Made by a program: the position numbers and the translations under genes
Shown: positions 18,678 through 26,983 of the stretch, one piece after another
Position numbering within the stretch: position 1 is the first letter of the stretch
Layout of the letters: each line of letters opens with the position of its first letter
DNA from: Paraburkholderia lacunae
GTDB taxonomy: Bacteria; Pseudomonadota; Gammaproteobacteria; Burkholderiales; Burkholderiaceae
NCBI RefSeq assembly: GCF_003353175.1
Contig: NZ_QHKS01000003.1
Location: 248,001 to 312,000 of the forward strand
DNA: 64,000 nucleotides
Direction of reading: 5' to 3'
Notes under the pieces: generated by a model
Told to the model about the DNA's origin: nothing
Seen by the model: the letters and a program-made list of their open reading frames with translations, nothing else
Database searches by the model: none

Positions 18678-19631
18678 TCAGTCAGTCGCCGTATCCCAAT
18701 AAGGCGGATCGCCGAAATGCGCAGCAAGGAACTCGATGAACGCCAGCGTTTTCGGCGGCACGAATGCGCGGCTCGGATAGACCGCCCAGATGGCGACCTG
18801 CTCCGCGAGCGGATAGGTGTCGAGCACGCTGACCAACGCGCCACTGCGCAAATAAGGTGCGACGTCCCATGTCGATTTGAGCGCGATGCCGAAGCCGGCC
18901 AGCAGCGCATCGCGGATCACTTCACCGTTGTCGGTGACGAGGCGTCCGCTCACCCGCACGTCGAGCGGACCGGCGGGCGTCACGAACGCCCAGTCGCGCT
19001 GGTCCGACAGGATCAGGCATTCGTGCTGCGTCAGGTCCGAGGGATGACGCGGCGTGCCGCGCTCGGCGAGATAGGCGGGCGCCGCGCAGATCACGCGGCG
19101 ATTCACCGCGAGGCGCCGCGCCACCAGCGACGAATCCTTCAGCACGCCGACGCGGATCGCCACGTCGATGCCGGCATCGACCAGATCGACGAGTTGATCG
19201 GTCAGCCGCAAATCGACGCTCACGCCGGGATAGCGGCGCAGAAACTCGCTGATCACCGGCGACACGTGCTGCCGCCCGAACGACGACGACATCGACACCC
19301 GCAAGCGGCCCTGCGGTTCGGCGAGAGCGCGGCCGACCGAGGCGCGCGCGGCGGCGGCAGCGTCAAGCAGCGTCTCGGCGCGCGTCATGAACACTTCGCC
19401 GTCCTGGGTGAGACTGATCCGGCGCGTAGTCCGGTGCAGCAGGCGCGCGCCGAGCAGCTTTTCCAGCTGCGCGATCCGCGAACTCGCCACCGCCGCCGAC
19501 AAGCCGAATTCGCGGCCGGCGGCCGACACGTTGGCGAGCAAGGCGGCCCGCACGAACAGCGCGACGTCGAGCAGATCGAGGCGCTCCCGGTCACCGGACA
19601 AGGAGGGCGCTGGCTGGGCAATGGGATTCAT
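18678..19631 (-). CDS. LysR-family transcriptional regulator
   Basis: A 317-residue LysR regulator. The N-terminal winged helix-turn-helix (about residues 18-75) includes FVRAALLANVSAAGREFGLS and LEKLLGARLLHRTTRRISLT, followed by the linker helix and a periplasmic-binding-like effector domain. The subgroup resembles the CrgA/DmlR-type regulators. The start MNPIAQP is used; an alternative ATG lies 15 bp upstream. It is divergent from the dehydrogenase gene at 19803, which it probably controls. Confidence 0.92.
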   Translation of the reverse strand: MNPIAQPAPSLSGDRERLDLLDVALFVRAALLANVSAAGREFGLSAAVASSRIAQLEKLLGARLLHRTTRRISLTQDGEVFMTRAETLLDAAAAARASVGRALAEPQGRLRVSMSSSFGRQHVSPVISEFLRRYPGVSVDLRLTDQLVDLVDAGIDVAIRVGVLKDSSLVARRLAVNRRVICAAPAYLAERGTPRHPSDLTQHECLILSDQRDWAFVTPAGPLDVRVSGRLVTDNGEVIRDALLAGFGIALKSTWDVAPYLRSGALVSVLDTYPLAEQVAIWAVYPSRAFVPPKTLAFIEFLAAHFGDPPYWDTATD

Positions 19632-19685
19632 TATTCTGAAAATCAAAAAGATGTTTCAGCAATTATGATGGTTTTGTGAGAATAA
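19631..19685. promoter_or_regulatory. Inverted repeats in the LysR/dehydrogenase divergent promoter
   Basis: An inverted repeat CTGAAA-N12-TTTCAG (19636-19659) lies inside a wider pair TTATTCT (19631-19637) / AGAATAA (19679-19685). The region is AT-rich compared with its neighbours and sits directly before the LysR start codon, the usual place for LysR autoregulatory and activation sites. Binding is inferred. Confidence 0.45.
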
Positions 19686-19802
19686 GAGCCGGCTTACGAT
19701 GACGTCGATGCGAACACAGGCGGCATCGGCCGCTACTGCAACCAGACGCCGCCCGCCAGGTTCGCCAGTCGTCCAACCTCATCTGAATGAACAGGAGCTG
19801 TG

Positions 19803-20819
19803 ATGAAAGCCGTCGGTCTCTACCGTTATTTGCCGATCGATCAAGCCGAAGCGCTGGTCGACGTCGAGATCAGCCAACCCGAAGCCACCGGGCATGACCT
19901 GCTGGTCAAGGTCGAAGCGATCTCAGTCAATCCCGTCGACACCAAAGTGCGCGCCCCGAAAGTCACCGTCGAGAAAGAACCGCGCGTTCTAGGCTGGGAC
20001 GCTGCCGGTACGGTGGCGGCAGTCGGGCCGGACGTCACGCTGTTCAAGGTCGGCGATCCAGTGTTTTACGCCGGCAGCATCATGCGCCCGGGCGCCAATA
20101 GCGAGTTCCATCTGGTCGACGAGCGCATCGTCGGGCGCAAGCCGGCGTCGCTCGATTTCAGCCACGCGGCCGCGTTGCCGTTGACGGCGATCACCGCGTG
20201 GGAAGCGCTGTTCGATCGCCTCGGCGTCTCGCCGCAAGGCGCGGACGAAGGCCGCACGGTGCTGATCATCGGCGGTGCGGGCGGGGTTGGTTCGATTGGC
20301 ATCCAGTTGGCGAAGCAACTCGCGAAGCTGAAGGTGATCGCGACCGCCTCGCGTCCCGAATCGGCGAAGTGGGCGACGGAGCTGGGCGCGGATCACATCG
20401 TCGATCACTTCGGCGACATGCCCGCACAGTTGAAAAAGCTCGGTATCGACCAGGTCGATTACGTGCTGATGTTCAACGACACCGACAGACACTTCCCGGC
20501 AGCAGCCGTGGTGCTCAAACCGCAAGGCGGCATTTGCACGATCGTCGAAAACAGCAAGCCGGTTCCCGTCGAACTGCTGAAGGCGACAAGCGCCGCGTTC
20601 CATTGGGAATTCATGTTTACGCGTTCGATGTTCGGCACGCCCGACATGATCGAGCAGCACAAGCTGTTGACCGAAGTGGCGCGTCTGGTCGACGCGGGCA
20701 CGCTGCGCACGACAGTCGGTCAGGATCTCGGCAAGATCAACGCCGGCAATCTGCGTCGAGCGCATCAACTGCTCGAACAGGGGCGCGCGATCGGCAAGCT
20801 GGTGCTGACGGGCTTCTAA
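19803..20819 (+). CDS. Zinc-type alcohol dehydrogenase / quinone oxidoreductase-like protein
   Basis: A 338-residue medium-chain dehydrogenase/reductase of the NADPH:quinone reductase branch. It has the GroES-like N-terminal domain (VKVEAISVNPVDTKVRAP, LGWDAAGTVAAVG) and the Rossmann motif GGAGGVGSIGIQLAKQL. The structural-zinc cysteine cluster of classical alcohol dehydrogenases is missing, so it probably reduces quinones or enones without zinc. An AGGAGCTGTG ribosome-binding site precedes the ATG. Divergent from the LysR gene, which likely regulates it; a strong terminator follows. Confidence 0.88.
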   Translation: MKAVGLYRYLPIDQAEALVDVEISQPEATGHDLLVKVEAISVNPVDTKVRAPKVTVEKEPRVLGWDAAGTVAAVGPDVTLFKVGDPVFYAGSIMRPGANSEFHLVDERIVGRKPASLDFSHAAALPLTAITAWEALFDRLGVSPQGADEGRTVLIIGGAGGVGSIGIQLAKQLAKLKVIATASRPESAKWATELGADHIVDHFGDMPAQLKKLGIDQVDYVLMFNDTDRHFPAAAVVLKPQGGICTIVENSKPVPVELLKATSAAFHWEFMFTRSMFGTPDMIEQHKLLTEVARLVDAGTLRTTVGQDLGKINAGNLRRAHQLLEQGRAIGKLVLTGF

Positions 20820-20841
20820 GCCGCGCAGCCCGATGATCGAG

Positions 20842-20884
20842 CATGGCCGGCGTCGCAGCAATGCGCCGCCGGCCATGTGTTTTT
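20842..20884 (+). terminator. Factor-independent terminator of the dehydrogenase gene
   Basis: An 11-bp perfect stem CATGGCCGGCG / CGCCGGCCATG with a 14-base loop is followed by TGTTTTT. The remaining bases up to 21132 hold no gene and presumably the promoter of the next one. Confidence 0.78.
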
Positions 20885-21132
20885 CGGAGCGCTGCCTAAG
20901 CGGGACGCAGGAAGGGACAGCAACGAATCTCACGCGCAGAAAACCCGTCGCCGCAAGCAGGTTAACACCCGATTCGTATGAAGCGCGCGCCTGGCCGCTT
21001 GGCGTTAGACTGGCAGGGCATCATGCTAAAACAGTTGCGTGTCTCGTGGTTCGCCTGGCCAGTCGCCATCACGCGCGAGTCGGGCAGTAGCGCTTAAGCG
21101 AGCGCGCAGCGGCACAACAACGAGGTGACAGT

Positions 21133-21696
21133 ATGAGCTCCAGCTTCAAACTTTCCGCCGTTTCGGTTGTCGCTTCTCTCGCCTGCGCTCTGGCGCCCGG
21201 CATGCTCGTGCCGGTGGCCCATGCGGCCACGCCGATTACGGTCACGTCGCAAGCCGCCCCCGATGGTCCGATCCGCTACACGGTTCGCGTCACGTCGAAA
21301 CAGTTCGGCAATTCACAGGAAACGCGTACGATCCGCTCCGGCGAATCGGATGACTTCACGTGGAAGACGGTGCCGCCGGGCGGGCCGGTTCCCGCGTCGG
21401 ATACGTGCCCGAATTACGCGACGCTACCGGTCGACGCTAACGGCGCGATGATTCGTCAGACGCAGATCCGTTTTGCGCCCGTGGTCGCCGGCGACGGCAC
21501 CGCGACCGTGCAGCTGAGCTTCCAGGCTCAGACGCCGCACGGCGTCAAGACCGTAACGAGTGGCGGCAAAACGCTCAAGTGTCCGAACGACGTGAGACTC
21601 AGCCAGATCCTGCGCTTTACGATGCCGACCAACGGCAGCACGAGGACGCTGACACTCACCGACGGCACCCAGGTGGCGGTGACAGCAAAGCGCTGA
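21133..21696 (+). CDS. Small exported protein, DUF6013-like
   Basis: A 187-residue secreted protein with a clear signal peptide (residues 1-31, hydrophobic core then PVAHA-A cleavage). The mature part has the repeated-strand look of a small beta-sandwich: PITVTSQAAPDGPIRYTVRV, ETRTIRSGESDDFTWKTVPP. It contains two cysteines (in DTCPNYATLP and KTLKCPNDV) that could form a disulfide. I recall burkholderial proteins of this type under DUF6013, function unknown, but cannot confirm it here. A GAGGTGA ribosome-binding site precedes the ATG. It converges on the exporter permease gene with a 30-bp gap. Confidence 0.75.
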   Translation: MSSSFKLSAVSVVASLACALAPGMLVPVAHAATPITVTSQAAPDGPIRYTVRVTSKQFGNSQETRTIRSGESDDFTWKTVPPGGPVPASDTCPNYATLPVDANGAMIRQTQIRFAPVVAGDGTATVQLSFQAQTPHGVKTVTSGGKTLKCPNDVRLSQILRFTMPTNGSTRTLTLTDGTQVAVTAKR

Positions 21697-21726
21697 ATCG
21701 CTGAATCGTGCGTAGGCGGACGGTAG

Positions 21727-22533
21727 TCAACGCTGCGCTGCCGGCCGCTCCACCAGCCGCGCGGCGAGAAACCGGTGCTCGGCGGAGAACAGCCGCCGGT
21801 AGGTGAGCAGTACCGCGCCCACCGTCCCCAACGCGGACGATGCCGCGATCAGAAACATGATCACGATCTGATAGCGCACCGCCTGCAACGGCGACTGACC
21901 GGCCAGCACCTGGCCGGTCATCATGCCCGGCAAACTCACCACGCCGACCACCGCCATCTGATTCAGCGTCGGCATCATGCCCGCGCGCACCGCTTGCCGC
22001 GCCGGTGCCTGCGCCGCTTCCCAACGCGTCGCGCCCAGCGCGAGCGCCATCTCGACGCGGTCGCGCCGCGCGGTCAGCTCCTCGGTCATCCGCTCGATGC
22101 CAAGGGACACGCCGGTCAGCGTATTGCCGAGGATCATGCCGAGGATCGGAATCGCATACTGCGGCTCGTACCACGGATGAATGCGGATCACGACGAAGAG
22201 TCCCACCGCCGCCACCAGCCACGAACTGACCCAGATCGACAGCACGCTGTCCGCACGTTGCCCGGCATAGGTGCGGTTGCCGCGCTGCGCGCCCGCGAAG
22301 CCGGCGATCAGCGTCATCACGATCATCAGCGGCAGCACCACGAACCAGCGGTCGTAGCGGAACACCCAACCGAGCACATAGCCGATCGCGAGCAACTGCA
22401 GGACGGTGCGCGCTGCCGCCCATGCCAGCTTGTGTTCGAGATCCAGCTTGAGCGCCACCGACACCACGCCGTTCACGACGATCAGCAACGTGGCGATCGC
22501 GACGTCCCAGAGACTCAGATTCTGCAATGTCAT
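21727..22533 (-). CDS. fetB: ABC exporter permease, FetB (YbbM) family
   Basis: A 268-residue membrane protein with about seven hydrophobic segments and the family stretches RTVLQLLAIGYVLGWVF and IPILGMILGNTLTGVSLGIER. E. coli FetAB (YbbLM) exports iron and helps resist peroxide stress; the same role is inferred here. Its ATG overlaps the stop of the ATPase gene by 4 bp (ATGA), so subunit synthesis is coupled. The much longer open frame in the same phase upstream lies inside the ATPase gene and is not coding. Confidence 0.87.
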   Translation of the reverse strand: MTLQNLSLWDVAIATLLIVVNGVVSVALKLDLEHKLAWAAARTVLQLLAIGYVLGWVFRYDRWFVVLPLMIVMTLIAGFAGAQRGNRTYAGQRADSVLSIWVSSWLVAAVGLFVVIRIHPWYEPQYAIPILGMILGNTLTGVSLGIERMTEELTARRDRVEMALALGATRWEAAQAPARQAVRAGMMPTLNQMAVVGVVSLPGMMTGQVLAGQSPLQAVRYQIVIMFLIAASSALGTVGAVLLTYRRLFSAEHRFLAARLVERPAAQR

Positions 22534-23267
22534 CGGTCGAACTCCTGTTGAGCCTGGGGCACGGCCGATTCGTCGAGCACGCCCGCGCGCATCGTCAGAT
22601 GCCGCTCGCTCATGCGCACGGCTTGCGCCGGATCGTGCGACACCCACACCGAGGCGTGCCGGCCCGGCTCGGCATTGAACCACGCATGCACGAGGCCCTC
22701 GATCGCACGCGACGACTCCGGGTCGAGCGAGGCCGTCGGTTCGTCGAGCAGCAGGACGTCGGGCGCGAGTTGCAGGACGCGGATTAGCGCGGTGATCTGC
22801 GCCTCGCCGCCCGAGAGTTCGCTCGCGCGCTTGTCGAGGAAATCGCCGCTGCGCCCGGCCTGGGCGGCGAAGCTCGCCGCGCGCGCCCGGTCGAAGCGAC
22901 CATCGCGATAGGTTCGCAGCTCGAACGGGTAGCGCAGGTTGTCTTCGACGCTGCCGTCGAGCAGCGCGGGTCGCTGCCGGATATACGCGACGTTGCGCCG
23001 GTAGCGCGGAATGGCGGCACGCGCGACCGGCGCGCCGCGCCACATGATGTGTCCCGCATCGAGTGGATCGAGCAGGGCAAGCGCGCGCAGAAACACGCTC
23101 TTGCCGGACCCCGACGGTCCGGTGACCGCGACCCGGTCGCCCGCCTGCAAGGCGAAATGGGTCGGTTGCAGGAGCGTTTGCCCGCGTAGTGCGTCGCGCC
23201 GGGCGATGCCGTCGGCGAGGACCAGGGGAACATCGTTCATAAGTGAAATCGTGGTGGGATTTTGCAT
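22530..23267 (-). CDS. fetA: ABC exporter ATPase, FetA (YbbL) family
   Basis: A 245-residue ABC ATPase with Walker A GPSGSGKS, signature SGGEAQ and Walker B VLLLDEPTASLD. It pairs with the FetB-like permease in the following gene. The first ATG at 23267 gives MQNPTTISL; an internal ATG at 23240 (MNDVPLVL) fits the usual family length equally well, and neither has a clear ribosome-binding site. The gene is divergent from the AsmA-family gene, with about 145 bp between starts. Confidence 0.88.
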   Translation of the reverse strand: MQNPTTISLMNDVPLVLADGIARRDALRGQTLLQPTHFALQAGDRVAVTGPSGSGKSVFLRALALLDPLDAGHIMWRGAPVARAAIPRYRRNVAYIRQRPALLDGSVEDNLRYPFELRTYRDGRFDRARAASFAAQAGRSGDFLDKRASELSGGEAQITALIRVLQLAPDVLLLDEPTASLDPESSRAIEGLVHAWFNAEPGRHASVWVSHDPAQAVRMSERHLTMRAGVLDESAVPQAQQEFDR

Positions 23268-23410
23268 TTTTGAAGCACTGCCGTGACGCTGCCGTGACCT
23301 TCCCGTTGCGCGCTACGTGCACCCGAGCCGTGCGGCATGATAAAACGACAACTATCAGGCACGATACGTGCTCTCAGTTGTATAACCAAGAAGAAATCGC
23401 GGAGCCCTCA

Positions 23411-26050
23411 ATGGCAATGTCGAGCACAATCGGACGACGGATCGGGAAAATCATCGCATGGCTGATGGGGATCATCGTTGTTCTGATTGCTGCGCTGGCG
23501 GTTTTTATCCTGACCTTTGACTGGAACCGGGCTCGACCGTGGGTCAACGACAAAGTCACCCAGGCGATCGGCCGGCCGTTCGCGATCACCGGCGATCTGA
23601 AGGTTGGGTGGCGGCATCCGGTGGGCGAGACCGGTTGGCGGGGCTGGGTGCCCTGGCCGCGTTTCTCCGCGGCCAACATCACGGTGGGCAATCCGGACTG
23701 GAGCAAACAGCCGCACTTCGCGACGCTCGACGAGATCGATTTCGAGGTCAAGGTCTTGCCGCTCGTTGCGCGCGAGATCGTGATTCCCGCGATCAACCTC
23801 GTGAATCCTTCGGTCGACCTCGAGCGCCTGCTCGACGGGCGCAATAACTGGACCTTCAAATTGCCCGCTTCGACCGGGCCTTCGGAATGGAAGCTCGATC
23901 TGCACGACATCGCGCTTGCGCAGGGCAGCGTCGTGCTGTCGGACCAGCAGAAGAAGATCGAGATGCAGGCCGTCATCGATACGCTCGGCCAACCGATTCC
24001 GATCGGCGAGGCGATGAAGCAGCAGGAAGCGGCGTCGCGCAGCGCGTCGGCGGAAGCGCTCGGCAAGGCGGGCGCGAGCAAGCTTGCCGCGCAGGTTGAA
24101 GCGGCTGCGGCGTCCGAGGCGGCGGCCGCGTCCGCGGCGGCGGCTTCCGGCGCTTCGCCGGCGGATGTCAATGCTTCGGGGGCGAAGGCAGGTACTGGAG
24201 CCTCGGGTGCGCTGGTTGCCGGCGCCTCTAAGGGCGCAGGCGAGGAGGTAAACAAGGGGGCGAGCGGCTCAGCGGCTGCACTGGCGTCGCCCATTAGCGG
24301 CACGGCAGGCACGGCAGGCACGGCAAGCACGGCAAGCACGGCAAGCACGGCAGGCACGGCAGGCACGGCAAGCACGGCAAGCACGGCAAGCACGGCAAGC
24401 ACGGCAAGCACGGCAAGCACGGCAAGCACGGCAGGCGGCCCGGGACCCGCAATTCCGCTGTATGCAATCGGCTGGACCATCAAGGGCACCTACAACAAGA
24501 CGTCGCTGTCGGGCAGCGGCAAGGTCGGCGGCGTGTTGGCGCTGCAGGATGCGAACCGGCCGTTTCCGGTGCAAGCCGATGTGACGACCGGCGATTTGCA
24601 TGTCGGCCTGGTGGGCACGATCACCGATCCGGCGCATCTCGCCGCGGTCGATCTGCGTCTCTGGCTAAAAGGCAACAGCATGGCGCGGCTCTATTCGCTG
24701 ACCGGGGTGACCTTGCCGGAAACGCCGCCGTACGCGACCGAGGGGCGACTCGTCGGCCAGTTCAAGACCGGCGGCAACGTCTTCAAGTATGAGAATTTCA
24801 CGGGCCGGGTCGGCGGCAGCGATCTGAATGGTTCGCTGACCTATATGGCGCGCGAGCCGCGTCCGCTGTTGCAGGGAGAGATCGTGTCGCATTTGTTGCA
24901 ATTCGCCGATCTGGCGCCGGCGATCGGCGCGGACTCGAACGCGAGCAAGGCCCGGCGCGGCGACGCGACGCGCCAGCCGGGTAACAAGGCATTGCCGGTC
25001 GAAGAATTTCGCACCGACCGCTGGAAGGCAATCGACGCTGACGTGAAATTCACGGGTAACCGCATTGTCAAGGACGTGAACCTGCCGATCACCGATCTGT
25101 ACACACACGTTGTCCTGACCGACGGTGTGCTGTCGCTTGAGCCGTTGAAATTCGGCGTGGCCGGCGGTTCGCTCGCATCCGACATCCAGCTGGACGGCAG
25201 CACGGTGCCGCTCAAGGGACGCTTCTCCACGTCGGCGCGGCATCTGAAGCTCAAGCAATTGTTCCCGAACTTCAAGACGATGCAAAACGCGCTTGGAGAA
25301 ATCAACGGCGATGCCGCGTTGAGCGCGACCGGCAATTCGCCGGCGGCGTTGGCTGCGACTTCGAACGGCGAGGTGAAGGCGCTGATCACCGACGGCACGG
25401 TGAGCCGCCTGTTGATGGAGGCGGCCGGGCTGAACGTGGCGAACGTCGTGTATGAAAAGCTGTTCGGCAATCGCGACGTGAAGATCAACTGCGCCGCGAC
25501 CGATTTTGTCGCGACCAACGGCGTGCTGAATTCGCGGGTCTTCGCGCTCGATACGGACGATGCGGTGATCGACATCGACGGCGACGTGAGTTTGCGTGAC
25601 GAATCGATGGACCTTGGCGTGCATCCGCATACCAAGGGTTTCCGGGTGTTTTCGCTGCGCTCGCCGTTGTATGTGAAGGGGACCTTCAAGGATCCCCATG
25701 TCGGGGTCAATGCTGCCGCGTTGGCATTGCGAGGCGGCGCCGTTGTCGGGCTTGGATTGATCAATCCGTTTGCCGCGTTGATTCCGTTGCTTGCACCTAG
25801 CAATAGTAAGCCGTTGGCTTGTAATCAGTTGCTGTCGCAGGTGCGGCAGGCGCCGACTGCGCCGCCTCCGGGGCAGAAGCAGAAGCCCAAGGCGGCAATT
25901 TCACTGGACGGTTTGCCGGGTGCCAAATCGGGTTCTGCGCCTTTTGCGGGTGACAAGAAACCCGCTGGGTTGGCGCCGGATAATCCGCGTAACGCGCCGC
26001 GTCATGCACCGGGTAATGCGATTGACGCGGCTGAATATAAGGGGAGTTGA
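23411..26050 (+). CDS. AsmA family protein
   Basis: An 879-residue envelope protein. Residues 10-35 form one membrane anchor, followed by the AsmA N-terminal domain (FDWNRARPWVNDKVTQAIGR). The C-terminal region has the AsmA/DUF748-like strands (LFPNFKTMQNALGEINGDA, DIDGDVSLRDESMDLGVHP). AsmA proteins form long grooves that move phospholipid between membranes. Between the two parts sits an Ala/Ser-rich insert of about 130 residues that carries a 15-unit (G/S)TA tripeptide repeat. The start after GGAGCCCTCA was chosen because the open frame upstream has no family likeness. Confidence 0.88.
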   Translation: MAMSSTIGRRIGKIIAWLMGIIVVLIAALAVFILTFDWNRARPWVNDKVTQAIGRPFAITGDLKVGWRHPVGETGWRGWVPWPRFSAANITVGNPDWSKQPHFATLDEIDFEVKVLPLVAREIVIPAINLVNPSVDLERLLDGRNNWTFKLPASTGPSEWKLDLHDIALAQGSVVLSDQQKKIEMQAVIDTLGQPIPIGEAMKQQEAASRSASAEALGKAGASKLAAQVEAAAASEAAAASAAAASGASPADVNASGAKAGTGASGALVAGASKGAGEEVNKGASGSAAALASPISGTAGTAGTASTASTASTAGTAGTASTASTASTASTASTASTASTAGGPGPAIPLYAIGWTIKGTYNKTSLSGSGKVGGVLALQDANRPFPVQADVTTGDLHVGLVGTITDPAHLAAVDLRLWLKGNSMARLYSLTGVTLPETPPYATEGRLVGQFKTGGNVFKYENFTGRVGGSDLNGSLTYMAREPRPLLQGEIVSHLLQFADLAPAIGADSNASKARRGDATRQPGNKALPVEEFRTDRWKAIDADVKFTGNRIVKDVNLPITDLYTHVVLTDGVLSLEPLKFGVAGGSLASDIQLDGSTVPLKGRFSTSARHLKLKQLFPNFKTMQNALGEINGDAALSATGNSPAALAATSNGEVKALITDGTVSRLLMEAAGLNVANVVYEKLFGNRDVKINCAATDFVATNGVLNSRVFALDTDDAVIDIDGDVSLRDESMDLGVHPHTKGFRVFSLRSPLYVKGTFKDPHVGVNAAALALRGGAVVGLGLINPFAALIPLLAPSNSKPLACNQLLSQVRQAPTAPPPGQKQKPKAAISLDGLPGAKSGSAPFAGDKKPAGLAPDNPRNAPRHAPGNAIDAAEYKGS
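24299..24433. repeat. 9-bp minisatellite inside the AsmA-family gene, 15 copies
   Basis: Fifteen in-frame units of GGCACGGCA or AGCACGGCA encode GTA or STA. The order is three G, three S, two G and seven S units, so copies differ at one base and have clearly been amplified in blocks. The 9-bp period keeps the reading frame whatever the copy number. Confidence 0.97.
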
Positions 26051-26096
26051 GGTTGACTGTTTGACAGAAACGAAACGCATCCGAAGGGCGAGAACC

Positions 26097-26546
26097 TTAC
26101 CTTAACGACCGCGGAGTGGCATCTCCGGCGGCGTCCGTCCGCCTAACCCCGCGGCGCGCGCCACCGATCCGGGTAGCGCCAAATTCCGTCAGGATCTTAC
26201 CTCTCGCCCGGCTGGCAAAGACCAGAAATCCAAAGCCATCCGCCTCATACCAATACCCGCCATTTTCAAGCCCATCGAGCGGCTGCTCCAGCGCATTGGC
26301 AATCGATTCGATGCAACGCCGCCGCAATTCGGCCGGCGCCGGATAAGGAGGCTGCGCACCGCGCACGCTGCACAAGAGCACATCGAGACCAGGCAGCACG
26401 TGCGCATAAAGCACCGGTTCGTCCTGCGTGCGAGCGCGCGCAATCTTGGTGTCGAGCTGACCGAATGGTTTGAAATGCCGCAGCACCGCGAGGAACGACT
26501 CATCGCCGTCCACCTTCGCGCGTCTACGCTTTTTCGGGAAGGACAT
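26097..26546 (-). CDS. Hypothetical basic protein
   Basis: A 149-residue protein I do not recognise. It starts MSFPKKRRRAKVDGDESFLA, so the N-terminus is strongly basic. A mixed alpha/beta-looking core follows (YAHVLPGLDVLLCSVRGAQP, GYWYEADGFGFLVFASRARG), and the tail is Arg-rich. There is no signal peptide or membrane segment. The first ATG of the open frame (26657) adds 37 doubtful residues, so 26546 was chosen; a -10-like TATAAA lies at 26634-26629 on this strand. It converges on the AsmA-family gene with a 46-bp gap. Confidence 0.6.
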   Translation of the reverse strand: MSFPKKRRRAKVDGDESFLAVLRHFKPFGQLDTKIARARTQDEPVLYAHVLPGLDVLLCSVRGAQPPYPAPAELRRRCIESIANALEQPLDGLENGGYWYEADGFGFLVFASRARGKILTEFGATRIGGARRGVRRTDAAGDATPRSLR

Positions 26547-26983
26547 AAAAATTCGCCTGAAAAAGAATTGCAAGAAACGCAGCGTCCTCATGCGACAACT
26601 CCCGGCTTCGCGCGCCGCACGTCGATCTTTTATAGCATACGACAAGGCCGGATTCACGGTGATTCGACGACGCCGCCGTCACACCGCCTCCCGCACGAAT
26701 CATGCCGAACCGTCTCGCCGCGCACTTTCGCTTCCCAGCACATCTGTCTCCATCATAGACTCACGCGCTCTCGAAAAAACACTTGTGATCAATAAAAAAG
26801 TCATTTTTGTGTGAGCGGGCGCATCTTGCCGCTACGTTGAAATATCTCTCATTCGCGTCGATAATGGCCCGTCCGGCTGCAGCGCGCCGTGCCCGCCGGT
26901 CCAGTCCCGCGCGGCCCGGCAGCAGGCCAGGCTGCAAGCCGTCCGCGCGTGCCGCCGCGGCCTGAGTGACCCCTTGGGCGAAC
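26547..26983. other. Divergent intergenic region between the orphan gene and the kinase cluster
   Basis: No gene is supported in these 437 bp. The segment at 26770-26820 is AT-rich, with AAAAAGTCATTTTT forming a weak hairpin. It most likely holds the promoters of the two divergent genes. Confidence 0.4.

Noticed and set aside
18558..19679. 373-codon plus-strand frame opposite the LysR gene
   Set aside because: It is the antisense of a clear LysR gene, with Arg/His-rich composition typical of shadow frames in GC-rich DNA.
22534..23322. Upstream continuation of the fetB frame, suggesting a fused 531-residue protein
   Set aside because: The extra part lies in another frame of the fetA ATPase gene and is Arg/Pro-rich; the ATGA overlap shows two separate genes.
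24299..24433. Repeat array considered as a CRISPR
   Set aside because: The units are contiguous 9-mers without spacers and stay in the coding frame.
24269..24637. Minus-strand frames with CRA or AVL repeats
   Set aside because: They are translations of the 9-bp minisatellite on the wrong strand.
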